From assembly GCA_014898425.1 (NCBI GenBank), contig RCSZ01000009.1:1364001-1428000 (forward strand): a stretch of 64,000 nt of DNA, given 5' to 3'. The notes under the pieces are model-generated. The model saw only the letters and a program-made list of their open reading frames with translations. It searched no databases and was not told the DNA's origin. The position numbers were made by a program, and so were the translations under genes. Positions 48,157 through 62,215 of this stretch are shown one piece after another (the first letter of the stretch is position 1; each line of letters opens with the position of its first letter). The stretch is from Botryotinia globosa (lineage: Eukaryota > Ascomycota > Leotiomycetes > Helotiales > Sclerotiniaceae).

Positions 48157-48788
48157 GATTCTCTTAGAATTCCGGTCATGAATTTTTTATTTGTTGAAGG
48201 GATATTGGAACGAAGATTGAATGCATATTGGCGAACGCATGGGACGAACTGGGTGGGAGTTTTTCACAGAGGTTCTCGAGATATCTTCTCGTGAGCTTTC
48301 TTTGACTGCAGGAACCTGCAGTGTTCATTTCTTTTTATCGCCTACTTGATGCTTTTTACTTCTTAACGGTTATTCCTGCATGATTTGATGAGTTCTTCGA
48401 GGCCATCGCACATAGCAGAATTTGGACCCCTTCCCGCGCACCTCTTTTGTAAAATACCAGGCAATGGCGTTTTCAGTTTTCAGGCATAGCGAGAATTGGT
48501 CTACAACTGTACCTAACGAGATAAAATGATGATCAGGCATATTAATGAATGTTTCTTTTTGATGTGATTCGATTGTGATTGTCATGTATGTCATGTAAAT
48601 GATGCCATAAGTACATACGTACCTAAAACCGGTAGTGTCAAACTTTAATAGCTCAAAGAGCCCTTGTATTGAAGCGTTTTAAATCCCTGACTAAAAAGAT
48701 CCGTATCGATAAATATCCCCCCGCACATCCCACCAAAATATCAACAGCTCTTCTGAATACAACAACTTTTCAGACAACCACATTCAAG
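48157..48788. other. Spacer before PBY1-like gene
   Basis: About 630 bp with the 3' UTR of the upstream gene and the promoter of the next. No gene is recognised. Confidence 0.5.
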
Positions 48789-51305
48789 ATGCATATTCTA
48801 GTAAGTGAAAGTTCATATTGTATCAAATATTGGTATTCTAATTAACAATTCATAATAGGTAGTAAATGATGATGGACCTCCCTCCAACAAATCCTCTCCC
48901 TATGTCCACTCCCTCGTCCAAACTCTCCAAGCCGCTGGCCACATAGTCTCCGTCGTCCTTCCCCATACCCAACGTTCATGGATAGGTAAAGCGCACATGG
49001 TCGGTCAAACCGTCAAACCCACGTACTTCAGACCCGGTACCCTTCACGAAGATGACGGTACAACACATGCTCGTCCCTCGAGCGATAATAAGGAAGAATG
49101 GGTATTGGTAGATGGCACACCTGCATCGTGCGTACAAATTGGTCTTTACCATTATTTTAAAGATAGAGGACCAGTCGATTTGGTTGTTAGTGGACCAAAC
49201 TATGGACGAAATAGTACGGCGGTCTTCAGTCTGAGTAGTGGGACTGTTGGAGGGGCGATGGAGGCGGCGATTTGTAAGAGAAAGGCCATTGCGTTGAGCT
49301 TTGCATTTTTTACTAGAAATCATGATCCAGAAATTATTGCAGGCGCAAGTAGAGTTGGAGTGAAGATTATCGAGTATTTGTATAACAATTGGAGTGAGGG
49401 AGTGGATTTGTATACGGTCAATGTTCCGTTGGTGGAGGGAGTGGAGAAGAACAAGATTTTGTGGACAACTATGTTGCAGAACTACTGGGGAGAAGGAAGT
49501 TGCTTTGAGGAGGTGGACGGAAACGATGAGGATGCCGACGAGGAAGAAGAAAAGATCAGAGAGAAGGAAGGGCAGCAGGGAGAGGGGGGTGAAGAGGGGA
49601 AGAAGGCTGTCGGACACACACATAAACATTTCAAATGGACCCCAAGGTTCACAGACGTATACAAGAGTGTAGAAGAATCTGAACCTGGTAATGATGGCTG
49701 GGCTGTTAACGAAGGTTACACAAGGTATGTTCTATTTGAAATAAAAGACTTCTCCTGAGACTAACATTACTATAGTGTCACTCCATTAAAGGCAAATTTC
49801 ATGCATGCTACTGCGGCGACACAGGGAGAGTTGAAGCTGTGAGTTATTAATGGCATACCAATAGAGCATTAGATATTGTTAGACCAATACAAGTTCCTTT
49901 CCACTCATTTTAAACGTACCAACATAATCAAGCACCTCTGACCAATCCTTTCGCCAGACCATCCTCAGACCCAATACCATCAATGTCGGATCTCTCCCTT
50001 CAAGAACCCAAGTCAAAACAACGTCATTTCTACGCCTATATCGATTATGAGGATTCCTATGTCCAACCGCTAATCCTTTCGGCTCTGAAGCAACTCCCTC
50101 AATCTTCATATACACTTCTCTCTTCTCCCTCTGACCTTCCAACTCCAGGATCACCATACCTCCATATTTCATCATACGAAACCATCCCTTTTGATGAAAT
50201 AACATCGAAGCCTACAACCTCCCTTACAAACGCCTATGTTATCCGCAAAGCCCTCATTCGTAAACACTATTTGAGTGAAACATCCCACATATGGTGTGTT
50301 AAGAACCCTGACTCTATTCTCAAAACAAACATCAAGCGCGCAGAGCATTTCGAGGTCGACTACGCCGAGTTCTTAGATGATGCAGTGGTAGAATGTTGGG
50401 ACTTGAAGGAAAGCTTTGCACGAAACGATGAAGTTGATGAAGACGGAGGTAGCGCCTCAGATAGAGAATGGTGGATATTAAAACCAGGAATGAGTGATAG
50501 AGGGCAGGGCATTAGGTTGTTTTCCTCTTACGAAGAACTCCTTGCCATCTTCGAAGGATGGGAAGAGGACGCACCTGATTCCGACGAAGAGGACGAAGAA
50601 ATTGAAAACCATGACGATGAAGAGAAAGACTTTATCCAAACATCTCATCTCCGTCATTTTCTCGCACAACCATATATCCATCCACCACTCCTCCTCGCCC
50701 CAGATGCTGATACAACAGCTCCTAAAAACACTAAATTTCATATCAGAACATATGTTCTCGCTTCTGGAGCACTGGATATTTACGTCTATAAATCCATGTT
50801 AGCCCTCTTCGCTAGCTCAGCATACGTTCCTCCCTGGTCTTCATCCTCTTCCCCCTCGGGCGAAATAGATCTCAACCCGCATCTTACAAATACCTGTATA
50901 CAAACCTCGGACTCGAAGAAAAATGCCGTGCATCTTCTTTCTTCTCTCCCTTTCTCCGCCTCTCTACATGAGAAAATACAGACCCAAATATCTAAATTAA
51001 CAGCAGAGATTTTCGTTGCAGCCGCTAAAGAAATGAGTATCCATTTCCAACCATTGCCAAATGCGTTTGAAGCGTTTGGACTTGATTTCTTGGTGGATGC
51101 GGATGGAGTGGTTTGGTTATTGGAGGTTAACGCGTTTCCAGATTTTGGACAGAGTGGAGAGGAGTGTAAGGCGGTTGTGGAAGGATTTTGGGAAGAGGTT
51201 GTTGGGAAGAGTGTTGGTGGATTTTTTGGCGTGGGGTCCGACGGTAGTAAGGAGGGAGATGAACAGTTGGTGAGAGTTGGGGGTGTGGATTTGGGGAGGA
51301 GGTAG
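48789..51305 (+). CDS. PBY1: PBY1-like SurE phosphatase / tubulin-tyrosine-ligase fusion
   Basis: Two enzyme domains in one protein, as in yeast Pby1, a P-body-associated partner of decapping factors. Four exons, 48789-48800, 48859-49724, 49776-49838 and 49958-51305, give 762 aa (yeast Pby1 is about 750). SurE part (1-315): MHILVVNDDGPPSNKSSPY, with the metal-binding DD pair, then VSGPNYGRNSTAVFSLSSG and GTVGGAMEA. A Glu/Lys-rich insert lies near 240-265. TTL/ATP-grasp part (320-762): WWILKPGMSDRGQGIRLF holds the nucleotide-binding Lys, an acidic insert follows, then FHIRTYVLA and VVWLLEVNAFPDF. The third intron (119 nt, donor GTGAGT, branch-like CTGACC, acceptor CGCCAG) joins the halves in frame as ELKL-PSSDPIPSMSDL. 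Without splicing, a TGA follows at once, so the halves can look like two genes. Confidence 0.87.
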
Positions 51306-53215
51306 GTTGATGGATGTGATGAATTGGCTGCGGAAAAGTATTGGAATGGTTATCTACTGTATCATGTATTGGTTAGCTAGTGGTATGAATGTTCAGCTTT
51401 GTATATGCCAAGCTACATTATCTTGCTTTGGAGTATTTGGAAGAGAAACCTATCAGGCTCGATATAGATATATATGTACCGTTTGTGTGCCAACACTCTG
51501 AATTCTACAAATCCAATCTCACAATACTATCTCCTACCCCTTATTCTGACCTCGTTATATCGTACCATATCATACCATACCATACCATATCACATAAGTT
51601 ACAATGAATATCCACAAGTTCCCTCTCTCCTCCCCCTCAATCCAAACATCTCCCATCTACACATATAGAAATCACTCTGTAACAAAAATCCCAAGATTTA
51701 GTCTCGAGATTCAGATTTATATTTGTATTTACATGTACATTTTGATTTCACTTCTGAGATGAGATGAGATGAGAAGAAACGAGATATAAGATATGCGAAG
51801 TTATCTTATTCATAACGAACTATGTATGGCTTTAAATGTAATATAGACTTTCTTACCTATGCTATTATATACTCTTCACAAAATTGAGACTCGAGAGGTT
51901 TATGTGGAACTGGGATTGGAATTGTGGAATTGGAATCTCATGTCTGATATTCTATGATGATGGGACAGGAGGGAGTGAGAGAGACTTTAATTTAGTATAT
52001 GAGAGTAAGTGAGAACAAGAGAAGAATAGAAGGAGGGGCGCTATCATTACGAATTGTTGTTAATTCTCAGGACAGGTGGTATTTTTTTGCAGGGAATGGG
52101 GGGAGTGTGTGGGGTTTTAAATTCGAGAGTGTGTGCTGGGAATGCATGTGATGGGTTTTCAACATTGATCTGAGAATAGACATACATGATATTGGAGATT
52201 TGAGATACATGTATGTTTTGTAGACAAGATAAGATGAGATGAGATGCATATTCTAGTCCAGACTCCAGCGAGACGAACCTCTCGATTACACAGGAAACGA
52301 TGATTGTCAGATATCCAAGGTGAAGAGACTCGGTATTTCAGACTTGTTATAATGTATCAAGGGGATTGAAGAGCAAAGCTGGAAAGAAGAGGGAACTACA
52401 GTGAGAATGGAATAAGGGAAAGAAGAGGAAACTAAGGGACATATCATGGTGATTTTTTGTATCTCTTAGCGATGGGTACTTAGTACTGGTTACGTTACTA
52501 ATGGCAAGAAATCTTGAGCTGGCAAGTCGAAATAAGAATATAGTAGATAGGGACATGTAGAATTCGGAAAACAAAAATATGGAAAGTAAATTCGTGGACA
52601 AAAGATAGAAGAGGCTTGGAAAAGGCAGTAAACAATGTATGCAATGCTGGACGCTATTAGCTGAATGTATACTCCTGCCAATGAAGTGGTTGACGGAGGT
52701 CTTCAACTTGAAGTACGGTATGACAAGAATTCAATGCAGAAACAACTGCTAGCATTCACATGGTTCGGTATAAATCATTTACAATTCCTTTAGATCCATC
52801 GTCTGTTCATTTAAAAAGCTGTTCCGTCTTTCCAAAATCTCCCCCGTCACAATTCTCCTCTCAAAAGTAAAGGTAAAGAAAAAGCATTTCCCTATTCCCA
52901 AATACGCATCCGTAGATACTATCTAGATACAGTCCCCAAAAAGATCCACAAGTCATGACATTGAACATAGCATTACCACCTTCGACCCAAAAACTAGAAA
53001 ACGCCTGAGAAACGCCAGGGCACATTCATATACACTCCAAAGTAACGCTCGCTCAGAACAAAGATACTGGGTATCAACTAGAAGGAGTGATTGTATGTTC
53101 AATCCAATGGGTTGTTATATCGTAAAGGCTCTTGAAAGAGATACCTCCATCTGTGTTCCGGGAGAGCAATTCATTTTGATAGAGGTGTTTTTGCTTAGGC
53201 TTTAGCGGCGGGTTT
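51306..53215. other. Convergent spacer with simple repeats
   Basis: About 1.9 kb between convergent stops. Contains CATACCATAC-type repeats near 51560-51590 and GAGAT pentamers near 51757-51778 and 52230. Expected 3' UTRs; no gene is recognised. Confidence 0.5.
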
Positions 53216-53847
53216 CTTAAAGACCTTGGTGGCAGGCTTCTTTGGCGCAGGAGTAGCCTGGGAAAGAAGGATGTGTTAACTAGGTGAGGGCATAAAAGAA
53301 GTTGGGGTGAAGATCAAAGTATATAGAAATAGAAATATGACATACCTTCTTCTTTGGCGCCGGCTTCTCAGCAGCTGGCTTCTCAGCAGCAGCCTCCTCG
53401 ACTTTTTCCTCAACGGTCTCTGCGGCCTTCTCGACAATTTTTTCAGTTTCCTCTACAGCAGCTTCAGGCTATAGAATAATCAATATCTAGTCTTAGATAC
53501 AGCAATATCTAACGTACCTGGGCAATAGCTGCGGGCTTCTTCTTTGGGGCAGCGGGTTTCTTAGAGGCAGCGGTTTTCTTAATAACACCGATTGGCTTAG
53601 AGCCGTTGGTTGGCGCAACCTTCTTTCCAGTGTTTGCCCTTGGTGCGGCCTTTGTCTTGGGAGCTTTGACGGGAGCTGGGACGGGTGCTGGGACAAGCTT
53701 GGGTGGGAGGTTGCCTAATATATCGAGTTTAGTGAAGCTCTTTTTTACGCGATTTTGCGACCGTATATTTCAATAGCTGAAGAATGGGATTTGGGAAATG
53801 AATATAGAAAGTAACTCACCACTAGTGGTTCTAGTTACACGAGGCAT
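53216..53847 (-). CDS. Small Lys/Ala/Pro-rich protein, function unknown
   Basis: No long open frame, but four short exons join cleanly: 53847-53820, 53714-53518, 53468-53346 and 53257-53216. The product is 129 aa, starting MPRVTRTTSGNLPPKL and ending KKPATKVF. Parts: a basic Pro/Ala/Lys segment with KTKAAPRAN and KKTAASKKPAAPKKK (exons 1-2), an acidic/basic amphipathic helix (exon 3, TEKIVEKAAETVEEKVEEAA), and a short basic tail. Composition recalls histone-H1 tails or other chromatin proteins, but no globular winged helix is present and the family is not recognised. Exon 3 is 123 nt and phase 0 at both ends, so skipping it keeps frame. All splice sites are GT...AG. Confidence 0.65.
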
Positions 53848-54561
53848 TGCTTCCTATGAAGATTAGTTAGTAAGAATGTATGATGTGAAAGAATCACATA
53901 GAGAGGCGCAAGATGAATGGGAGGCGCGTCAACAATGCAATATGCGATGCAAATTGGGCGTAGATATCGGATAGTTACTTACTTCGTTTGAATGGAATGG
54001 ATTTGATGATTTATAGAAAGGTTTTCGTCGCGTTAATCTATAGATCTGATGGATCAAGTATGAAAGATTTACGGATTGTTGTTGTTTTGTGGGAGAGGAG
54101 AGGGAAGATGTGCTGGGAGAGGTGTGGTGTTATGGTCTGGGACCGACCACGAAGCCCGCTAAGCGGAAGGAGACGCTTCTCAATTCTATCAAGGTCCAAA
54201 ATGATATTTGTTGTTAATATTTATATTGATATACGTTTGTCATTTATTCCGGGTAAATTTATCAAGTTGAAATTATGTTCAAATGGTTATTGTTTAACTT
54301 TTAATATCAAACTTATATATAGTCTTTCTTGCTTCCTCTTCTCTTCTCTGTTACCTTCTCCCTCCCAATCTCATTCAGTCCATTTTGATTTTCCCTCAAC
54401 ATGTCCCTCATTTCTAGCCATCACGTGTAACATGATAGGACTTCCCTGAAAAGCCCTGGATCTACCCGCTAGAAGCGAAAAAGATGCAGGTTATAACTTA
54501 TCAGTTATCTTAGCACCAGGTGGGGCAATAGAGCTTGGAAGAGGAGAAGGGGAAGAGGAGA

Positions 54562-54636
54562 GCAGGAACAGGAGCAGGAGCAGGAACAGGAACAGAAACA
54601 GAAACAGGAACAGAAACAGAAACAGCAACAGGAACA
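54562..54636. repeat. AGGAACAGAAAC hexamer-type repeat
   Basis: About 75 bp of GGAACA, GAAACA and GGAGCA hexamers. The opposite-strand frame is poly-Leu/Phe (a frame of repeated FLFLFLF) and is an artefact of the repeat. Confidence 0.85.
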
Positions 54637-57600
54637 TTGCACCAAATGGATCGGAAGATAAACAATTCTCGAAGCTTTTAGTGAAGCTCAAGGGAAGAAG
54701 AGAAAACAGGGGAATCCTGTCTATCAAAAAGGATGATGCATTTAACACGGTCTCACATCAACACCTTTCACGAAGTAGGAATCCTTCACAACTATCAGTC
54801 CAAAATACGAGTAGAAGGGTTACATTGCAACCTTTTACAGGAAAGAACAACAAATGCAAGCAGGGGCTGTGGAATGTTTCATCATGGTGATGATTTGCAC
54901 CCTGATAACCCATCACAGAATTGATTGAAGAATTAAACATTCGAATGAGTATTGGAAATACAGAATGAGATAGAAAGATGAGATTAAGCTATGGATTCAA
55001 ATCAAGAGAATATCAAGTGGTATTAATCATTAAGATGTTTCCCTATTAAGCTGAGATATAACTTATACGCTTATGAAGGCATCTTTTACAGGTCATTCAA
55101 AAAGAGATTCGTTTTGATTTCGTTTTGATTTCTGCTATGACTTTCCACGAAGAGTGGCAATCATGCTGTTTCCAGTATTTTCATTGTCTATCTCGAAGTT
55201 TATTTTCCAATCTACAAGATATTGTGGAATGGGTGCCAGCTCCCGTCTTTTATTGGCTTTGCTATTTTTAATCCTTGGATTTCCCATCACTTTCCCGAAG
55301 CCTCTAGAGAACCCTCCCTACATTGTCGTCGAAAGAACTAACATAGATTTAATTCACGGTCCTAGCTAGTGATTTATGATCCACGGTTCTCAATTATACA
55401 TAACCTAAGGTTAATAGCGACAGCAATGATATCTAGCGCAGTCAATTCATTATCAAGTTTAGTGAGCAAGTGCCTCGCCGTCATCTACAATGCTGTAGCT
55501 CCGATACGTTGGAATGAAGTACTGGATGAGTGGAAAGCTGTAAAAAATTTCTGTTCTCGTTACATCGGGTAATCAGACTTCAATAATGATTAAGCAACTG
55601 AGATATAGTAATCTAACAAATATAATTCCAGAAGTTGGTTTTGCTACGATTTTGTTTTTTGTTGGGTGTGGCTACAGTGAACGTGATGGATTTCAAATCT
55701 CCAAGCTACTTTGAGCAAGTATATTGCAGCTCATGAAACTACGTATCTACCTATGTGTTATATTTAGCTCAGCAAGTAAAGTGATACTTCATTCAAGTCA
55801 TAACAGCGGATGTTTTTTTGTTTTTTTGCTTTTTTGGTAGGCCAAATATTTGCTGTACACTTGTCTAAGGCCAATATGGAAATGGAAATAGAAAGAGGGG
55901 TGTTCAAAGGTGTACTGAATAAGGAAGAAAACAAGTGAAATGGGATGAAGAAACACAGTCATTGGAACCTCTGTTTCAGTTCCATCCTAAAATCATAGAA
56001 TTTTATAAATAAGAGTGAAGGGATGACATAAAATAACAAGAGATCTTACTTTAGTCGTTTGTCAAGAGTCAAATTGTACTTGCGGAATCTCATTATTACT
56101 CATATCAACGATTATATGTACAATCATCTGCACAATCATCGCTACAATGTTTCCCTTTTACCTCCCCGACTCTCGACTTCACTCTGTTCTCATAAAGCAC
56201 AAAGAACTTGTAATTCGATCTATACAACTCATCGTATCTATAATATCACCGTCACCATCCAACAAAGCTGTAAATATCCATACAAGATGGCATGTGTCCA
56301 AAGAAGAACAAATTCAACCACTATCAAACAATCGTTTTGGTGGATTTCCCCTCTGACTTTCTTTTCTCCCCTACATCTCAAACACCTTAGATTGTCATTC
56401 GTAACAAGTTCCTGGATATTAAAAGAATCCACCTCTGAACACCTTTACACACACAACAGCAATTCCAGCATATCAAGCCCAAAGACGCCAACAGTAGTAG
56501 AGTGAAAATTCTCGAATTTCATACATAATTCTTACTTCATTATCGTACAGCAAACAATCTCCATACTCTCTAATATAAATGAACATCGATGCTTGATGAG
56601 GTTTGGTACTTATTTATTCAATCTCTTCCATCTCTTCTTTTACATCCTCTCTCCTCCAGCTCTTATCTAGTATTTCTTCACATATCCCAAATCTACTTCA
56701 CTTCTTTCCAACATTCCTCCAGAATCATAGAAACACTTCAATTTCCCTCCACACAACTCTATTTCATACATCTCATGAATCTCTCCGCCCCGTAGATATC
56801 TAGTTCTCATTCGTCTCCTAAGCTGTCTTAACACAATCAATACATTGTACTTACTATTTTTGAAGTCGATCTCCCACTCTCATCTACTATCATCACAATC
56901 CTTAGGTATCTCAAAACTCCAAATTTTATTTATCGTGTAATGTGTTGCTTACTATGATGTGAAATTACACAGACCAGTACCGGACAATGCATCTCTCTTT
57001 CCCAGATCCGCATCTCCTTGATTCATCTCTTTCTCGTTACCTGATAATGCACACATAAAATCCTAGCATATCAAGTATCATCTCCATATCTTCCTTCGTT
57101 TTCTACGAATCGAACTCAAATGGGAATGTATTGGGAATTGTTATATTTATTTAGATTGTACAGCGATAAAACAAAGCTGGTAACATGTCAATTGTATCAA
57201 TTTGATGGTTAGGAATAAATATCAGGGAAAGATCATTGCGATATCTACAGCACCCAGAGAATCTTATACAAGAGAATGAATTAGAAGATAAAGAGAAAGA
57301 ATACCTCGGGTTCCAGAAGCTATAACTTACAGAATATGCATATGTAAGTAGCTAAGTAGACATGCTGTATGAGTTTCGAAATTTCAAATGTAACCTTTGA
57401 AGTAAGAGAATTAAAAGTAAAAGTAGAGGAAATTTATACCTAGGAGAGATGTATGTATCTAGGTATGAATGAGATGAGATGACACGAGATTCTTGTAACG
57501 AGGAATTATATGTGAAAGCAAAATAACAAAACGAAAAACAAACAAACAGAGGGTGGATAGAATAGAGTAAGGGGATAATATCATACATTTTTTTTGTGTT

Positions 57601-58540
57601 TCTTAATATGGATGAGGTATAGATTAATTGGGTTTTGAATAATGATGATGGTGAAGTGTGAACGAACCATTTACAGGAACTCGCCTCTCCCTCTTTCCCT
57701 CTCTCCCTCTCTCCCTGTCTTCCACCCGCTCACCACCGGTCTCCATTCACCAGGAGACTAAAATCTCCCTCCTTCCCTCTTTCTCCTCCTTCCACCTTTC
57801 CAAGTTGAGATTCATTAATGCGAACAATAAAGTCTATATCCGTATTCCCCATCGAATCAAAACATCAACATAACAAACCAAATTCCCTCCTATTCCCATC
57901 ATCTCACGAAATCCACAACATCTAGTCCAGAGTTGCAAATACAAATACATGTATCTCATCCATTCATCCACCCTACCAACTAGTTTCGCCTCATATTTCT
58001 CACCTATCTCTACCCACGATCCTCAAACATCACCTCGAACATCAGAAACAGAGAATCTTCCAAACATACCTACCTAGACCAGCCAAACAACTAACCAACT
58101 ATCGTTTACCCATTCCCTCCCAATCCATGATACAATATCAAGATTTCCCAACAAAGTGCACACTCCCACACCCCAATCATACATCCCATCATATCCCATC
58201 CCATCCCATCCCATTTTTTCTCATGAATCGCATACATAATACATAATACTTAACTCAAACATAAACATAAATATAAATCCATCCATCCATCCATCATATA
58301 TATATCCACTATCCAATATCCACAATGAATATCCACACATCGCACAGAACTCTCCCTTCTCACACTTCTCACACTTCTCACGCGCAGCATATGTAGCGAG
58401 ATTGGATGCCCAATTTTCACTTTCGTGAGCTAAATTTACAGGGAAGGAAAGGGGGAGAGGGAGGGAGGGGAGTATAGAGTATCTCAACTTGATGTTATTA
58501 TTGTGGAGTATATTAAGCGTAAATAATTGAGAGATAAATA

Positions 58541-58562
58541 CATACATACATACATACATACA
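58541..58562. repeat. CATA tetranucleotide repeat
   Basis: Five or more tandem CATA units. A shorter copy, CATACATACATACATG, lies near 58659-58675. Confidence 0.85.
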
Positions 58563-61500
58563 CATCTAATTTCCCACCAAGACATCACAATCACCGCACA
58601 TCGCAACTTCATCTCCATTCACCTCCTCGCTTCTCAAGGCTGTGCAGTCTATTTGTCTGCATACATACATACATGTATGCGCGATTTAAATCATACTCAT
58701 ACTCATAACCATAATCATAATATCGCGCATACAATGAGCGCGCTGCGGTTTGGTATACGATACGATATGATACGGTACGATACGATATGGTACGCACTAC
58801 TGGGATAGTATATCATATATGTATGGTACATAGGTACGTGGCAGTGGATAAGATGAGCCACTTCGTACCTACTTACTGCTATCTACTAATCACACGAAGT
58901 GGGAGAAGTGATGTACCCGGAGCCTACGCATCAACTGCTCGTGTTGTGATGAGTGAGAATCATGAGATGTGAATACATACGTAGTGACAAAGTGACATGG
59001 TGACATTCGAAATCAACAGTTACATAAGGATTATTCCATATTCTATATCCCATATGAAATCAACAGATAATCTAGAAGCCTGATACGATACCAATCTGAT
59101 ACAGATGAGTGTGGCTGAAGAGTTTTGTCTCTCGTTTCTGAATTGGAGAGGATTGGTTCGAGTCTCGTGTCTGAATAGATGAATGAATGGAAAAGCGCCA
59201 CGCTACGTATTCATCGCGGCTTATACTCAAACTTACACTTACACTTACACTTGCACTTGCAAGCAAGCAAGTAAGTTGATACTTCATGATCAGCAGATAC
59301 GATACTGGATGAACCATGAGAGTGTCAATACCCATCACCCATCACCCATTCATTGTAGCTGAAAGCTTCTCGGCGAGAAATTCGATACCATAGCATCATT
59401 AGCATACCATAGCATCGCGCTCGACAGCTCCACGAACAAACTGACAAACCGCCCTCCATCCATCTTGCACTACGCCGCCTTTGCCAAGTAGATAGTCCAC
59501 ACCCACGCAAGCGTCGTTTTTGCGCTTACAAGCACAGGCAGAATCACCATCACCCTCTCAGACTCAAACATACGTACCAGTGACATCGCAAACCCGATAT
59601 GAAAGAAATAGATCATGCTATAGCTAAACACCATACATATCAAGACAAGTCAAGTCAAGAAAGAATCATAAGCCAAGGAGGCTTAGCGCAAGATTGATCG
59701 CTCGTACGGGGACGTGAAAGGGCGGGGTGGAGCTCTAGATTCCTCTACACGACTATAGTTCATCTCCGAGCGCTGAGAAAATCCGGGAAGGTTTCGTGTC
59801 TGGAGACTGGAGAGCTTGTCAAGGTATCTATCTATCTGTCATGCGGTATGCTAGTGCGTGATATGGTCTCGATGTCGATCATTGAGTTCCACATGCAACT
59901 GCACAGCCTTCTTTATGCTGCTGAGAAAGGAAGAAAAAAATCTCTCACTCACACTCTCACAAGAAAATTCAAATCCCGCTCGAGGAGTGTGTGTGATCAT
60001 TGATGTGATTAAATGGTGTGATAGATAGCCAGATAGCCATCTCATCATACCGTTACACGGCTATCCAACCAACCGATAAGCTCGCACGTCGTACTAAGCG
60101 ACTGCGCCCCCTTTCCCCCGATTTTCCTTGCCACCTTATCACAGCGTAGGAGCCGTTTCCGGCAGGTACAAGACTTTTCGATGGAGGGTGTCCGAAGAAA
60201 AAGGAAGAGGAATGATTACGATAGGATAGGATGTGAGATATCCAAGCCATTTTTTTTTTCGTTTGCCTTCTGCAGAGCCCACCGGTGTTTACGTGCAGTA
60301 TCTGATGTGATTCGATCTGATCTGATCCGGCGGAGGTAAATAGCTAGATAGATAAGCAGAAGAGGAGTTACCGTGTTGGAAAATAACTGAAAGCATGGCA
60401 TGCAGACGCACGCAGTCTCATCCGTGTGAAATGAAAACCGGAACCGAAAAAATTGCATCTTGGGCAATATGGATAGCCTGCCTATCTATACCTATACCAT
60501 ACATAATACATTCTGCAAAAATTCTCCGATGCCTGCCTCGGGTAAAGAAAGTAATTTTTTTTGAACGCCAATGATCTCTAGAGTAGTAGAGAGGCGCACT
60601 TTGGGCGTATCTCGCCAAAATCCGGTCCTCGCTACCAAGCACAGCCAAGAGGGGCATTGCTCTGGGCAAAAGAAAGAATTGGGAATGGCTAAGCGAATCA
60701 AATGCCTCAAGGCGAGGGATATTGAAGGAGGCGGCGCCTGATGAAGCGGGTGGTGTACCGTGTAGAGATGTAATTTTGTTGATTAGGCAATCGATGTGAA
60801 TATCTGGTTAAATTAATGGAAGGTGATGCGAATGGGAGGAGGGCACGATGGGAAGTTTCTGTATCAACGATTAGAAAAATGGAAATGGATATATGTAGTA
60901 TTTCATTCCAATACATCCAATCCAATCCAATTCAATCCAGCAGTGATGAATAATGAATTACCAAAAGTATCATCAGCCTTCTCTCAAGGGTGTGGTAATC
61001 CTTGTCTATGGCATTTCCAACCCCCAACATGAGATTTCAGAATTCATCAAACAATGTTTATCACAAATTACGACAATTTTATTAGTCTGAGGCAATATGT
61101 ATATGCATATGAGGATGGGGATGGATGGGAGCATACTCACAGATTCACATATTGATTGCTTGGTTGGTACTACCGTGATCAGTGATCACCCCTTTCCCTG
61201 TGCTGTTGTTGAATGGTTGAAATCAATCAAAATGCCACAAGTTGATGATTGACATTCGATTTCGATAATTGATTGGTGAAATGGTATGCCAAGCAAGCGT
61301 TCATTGATGAATATGGGGAATTCCTCTGACTTCTTGATTGGAGACAACAAATATTGACCCAAAGTTGTTGTGATAGATGCTGATAAGAGAGAAACGAGAG
61401 ACATCAACCAACACCAACCAACCACGGATCGGATATTCTGAGCTGTGAACTTGAAGGGATTCAGATTCAGTGAGAGCCCCGACGTGAAGTATTATTAGTC

Positions 61501-61798
61501 ATCAACGGATATGAAAGTCTCCTTCTAGCTTTTCAATTTCAGAGTGGAGAAGGTACCTGAGTAGAACTAGTCCTAATCTAGTAATCGAGTAATTGCAAAA
61601 TTCCCGTAGGATGTCTAGACCATCGGAATGAAAAGCTTGTTTATGATTATATTACCTAGATAGGATAAGATTGATGGCAAACTGATCTGGATAGAGTAAG
61701 ATGTAAAGAATGGAGTCAATGGACTATAGGATGGCAACAAACGGGCGGGTCTCCCAACTTGGTGTCCGTTTGTGTTGTTTCCAATGTCGAGTGCTGTG

Positions 61799-62215
61799 AG
61801 TGTGGGTGTGTGGGTGTGTGGGGGTGTGAGTGTGTGAGTATGTAAGTATATAAGTATATAAGTATATAAATGTATAAATATATGAGTATATAAGTGTGTA
61901 AATGTATGAGTGTATAAGTGTATAAATGTGTAAGTATATAAGTGTATAAATGTGTGAATATATGAGTGTATAAATATATGAGTATATAAATATATGAGTA
62001 TATAAATATATGAGTATATAAATATATGAGTATATAAATATATGAGTATATAAATATATGAGTATATAAATATATGAGTATATAAGTGTGTAAATGTGTG
62101 AGTATATGAATGTATAAGTATATAAATATATAAGTGTGTAAATGTATGAGTATATAAGTATATAAATATATAAGTATACAAGTATACAAGTCTACAAGTA
62201 TATAAATGTTTGACT
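61799..62215. repeat. TATATGAGTATATAAA 16-bp minisatellite
   Basis: A GTGTGGGTGT-rich left edge grades into about 400 bp of TA-rich repeats. Between about 61973 and 62085 the 16-bp unit TATATGAGTATATAAA repeats almost perfectly about seven times; flanking copies vary with AAGTATA and AATGTGT. Two overlapping minus-strand frames of Tyr/Ile/Leu/His repeats here come from the array and are not genes. Confidence 0.9.

Noticed and set aside
49983..51305. TTL domain as a separate gene with its own ATG
   Set aside because: A good GTGAGT donor, branch-like CTGACC and CAG acceptor fuse it in frame to the SurE part, as in yeast Pby1; retained only as a possible isoform.
53194..53215. Extension of the small basic protein through KKPAAKA
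   Set aside because: Reading across the bases at 53216-53220 shows a TAA directly after KVF; the extension is out of frame.
54491..54748. Minus-strand Phe/Leu-rich frame resembling a membrane segment
   Set aside because: It is produced by the AGGAACAGAAAC-type repeat.
59103..59176. tRNA-like A box (TGGCTGAAGAG) and B box (GGTTCGAGTCT) 45 bp apart on the plus strand
   Set aside because: T-arm and acceptor stems do not pair when laid out; only the box sequences match.
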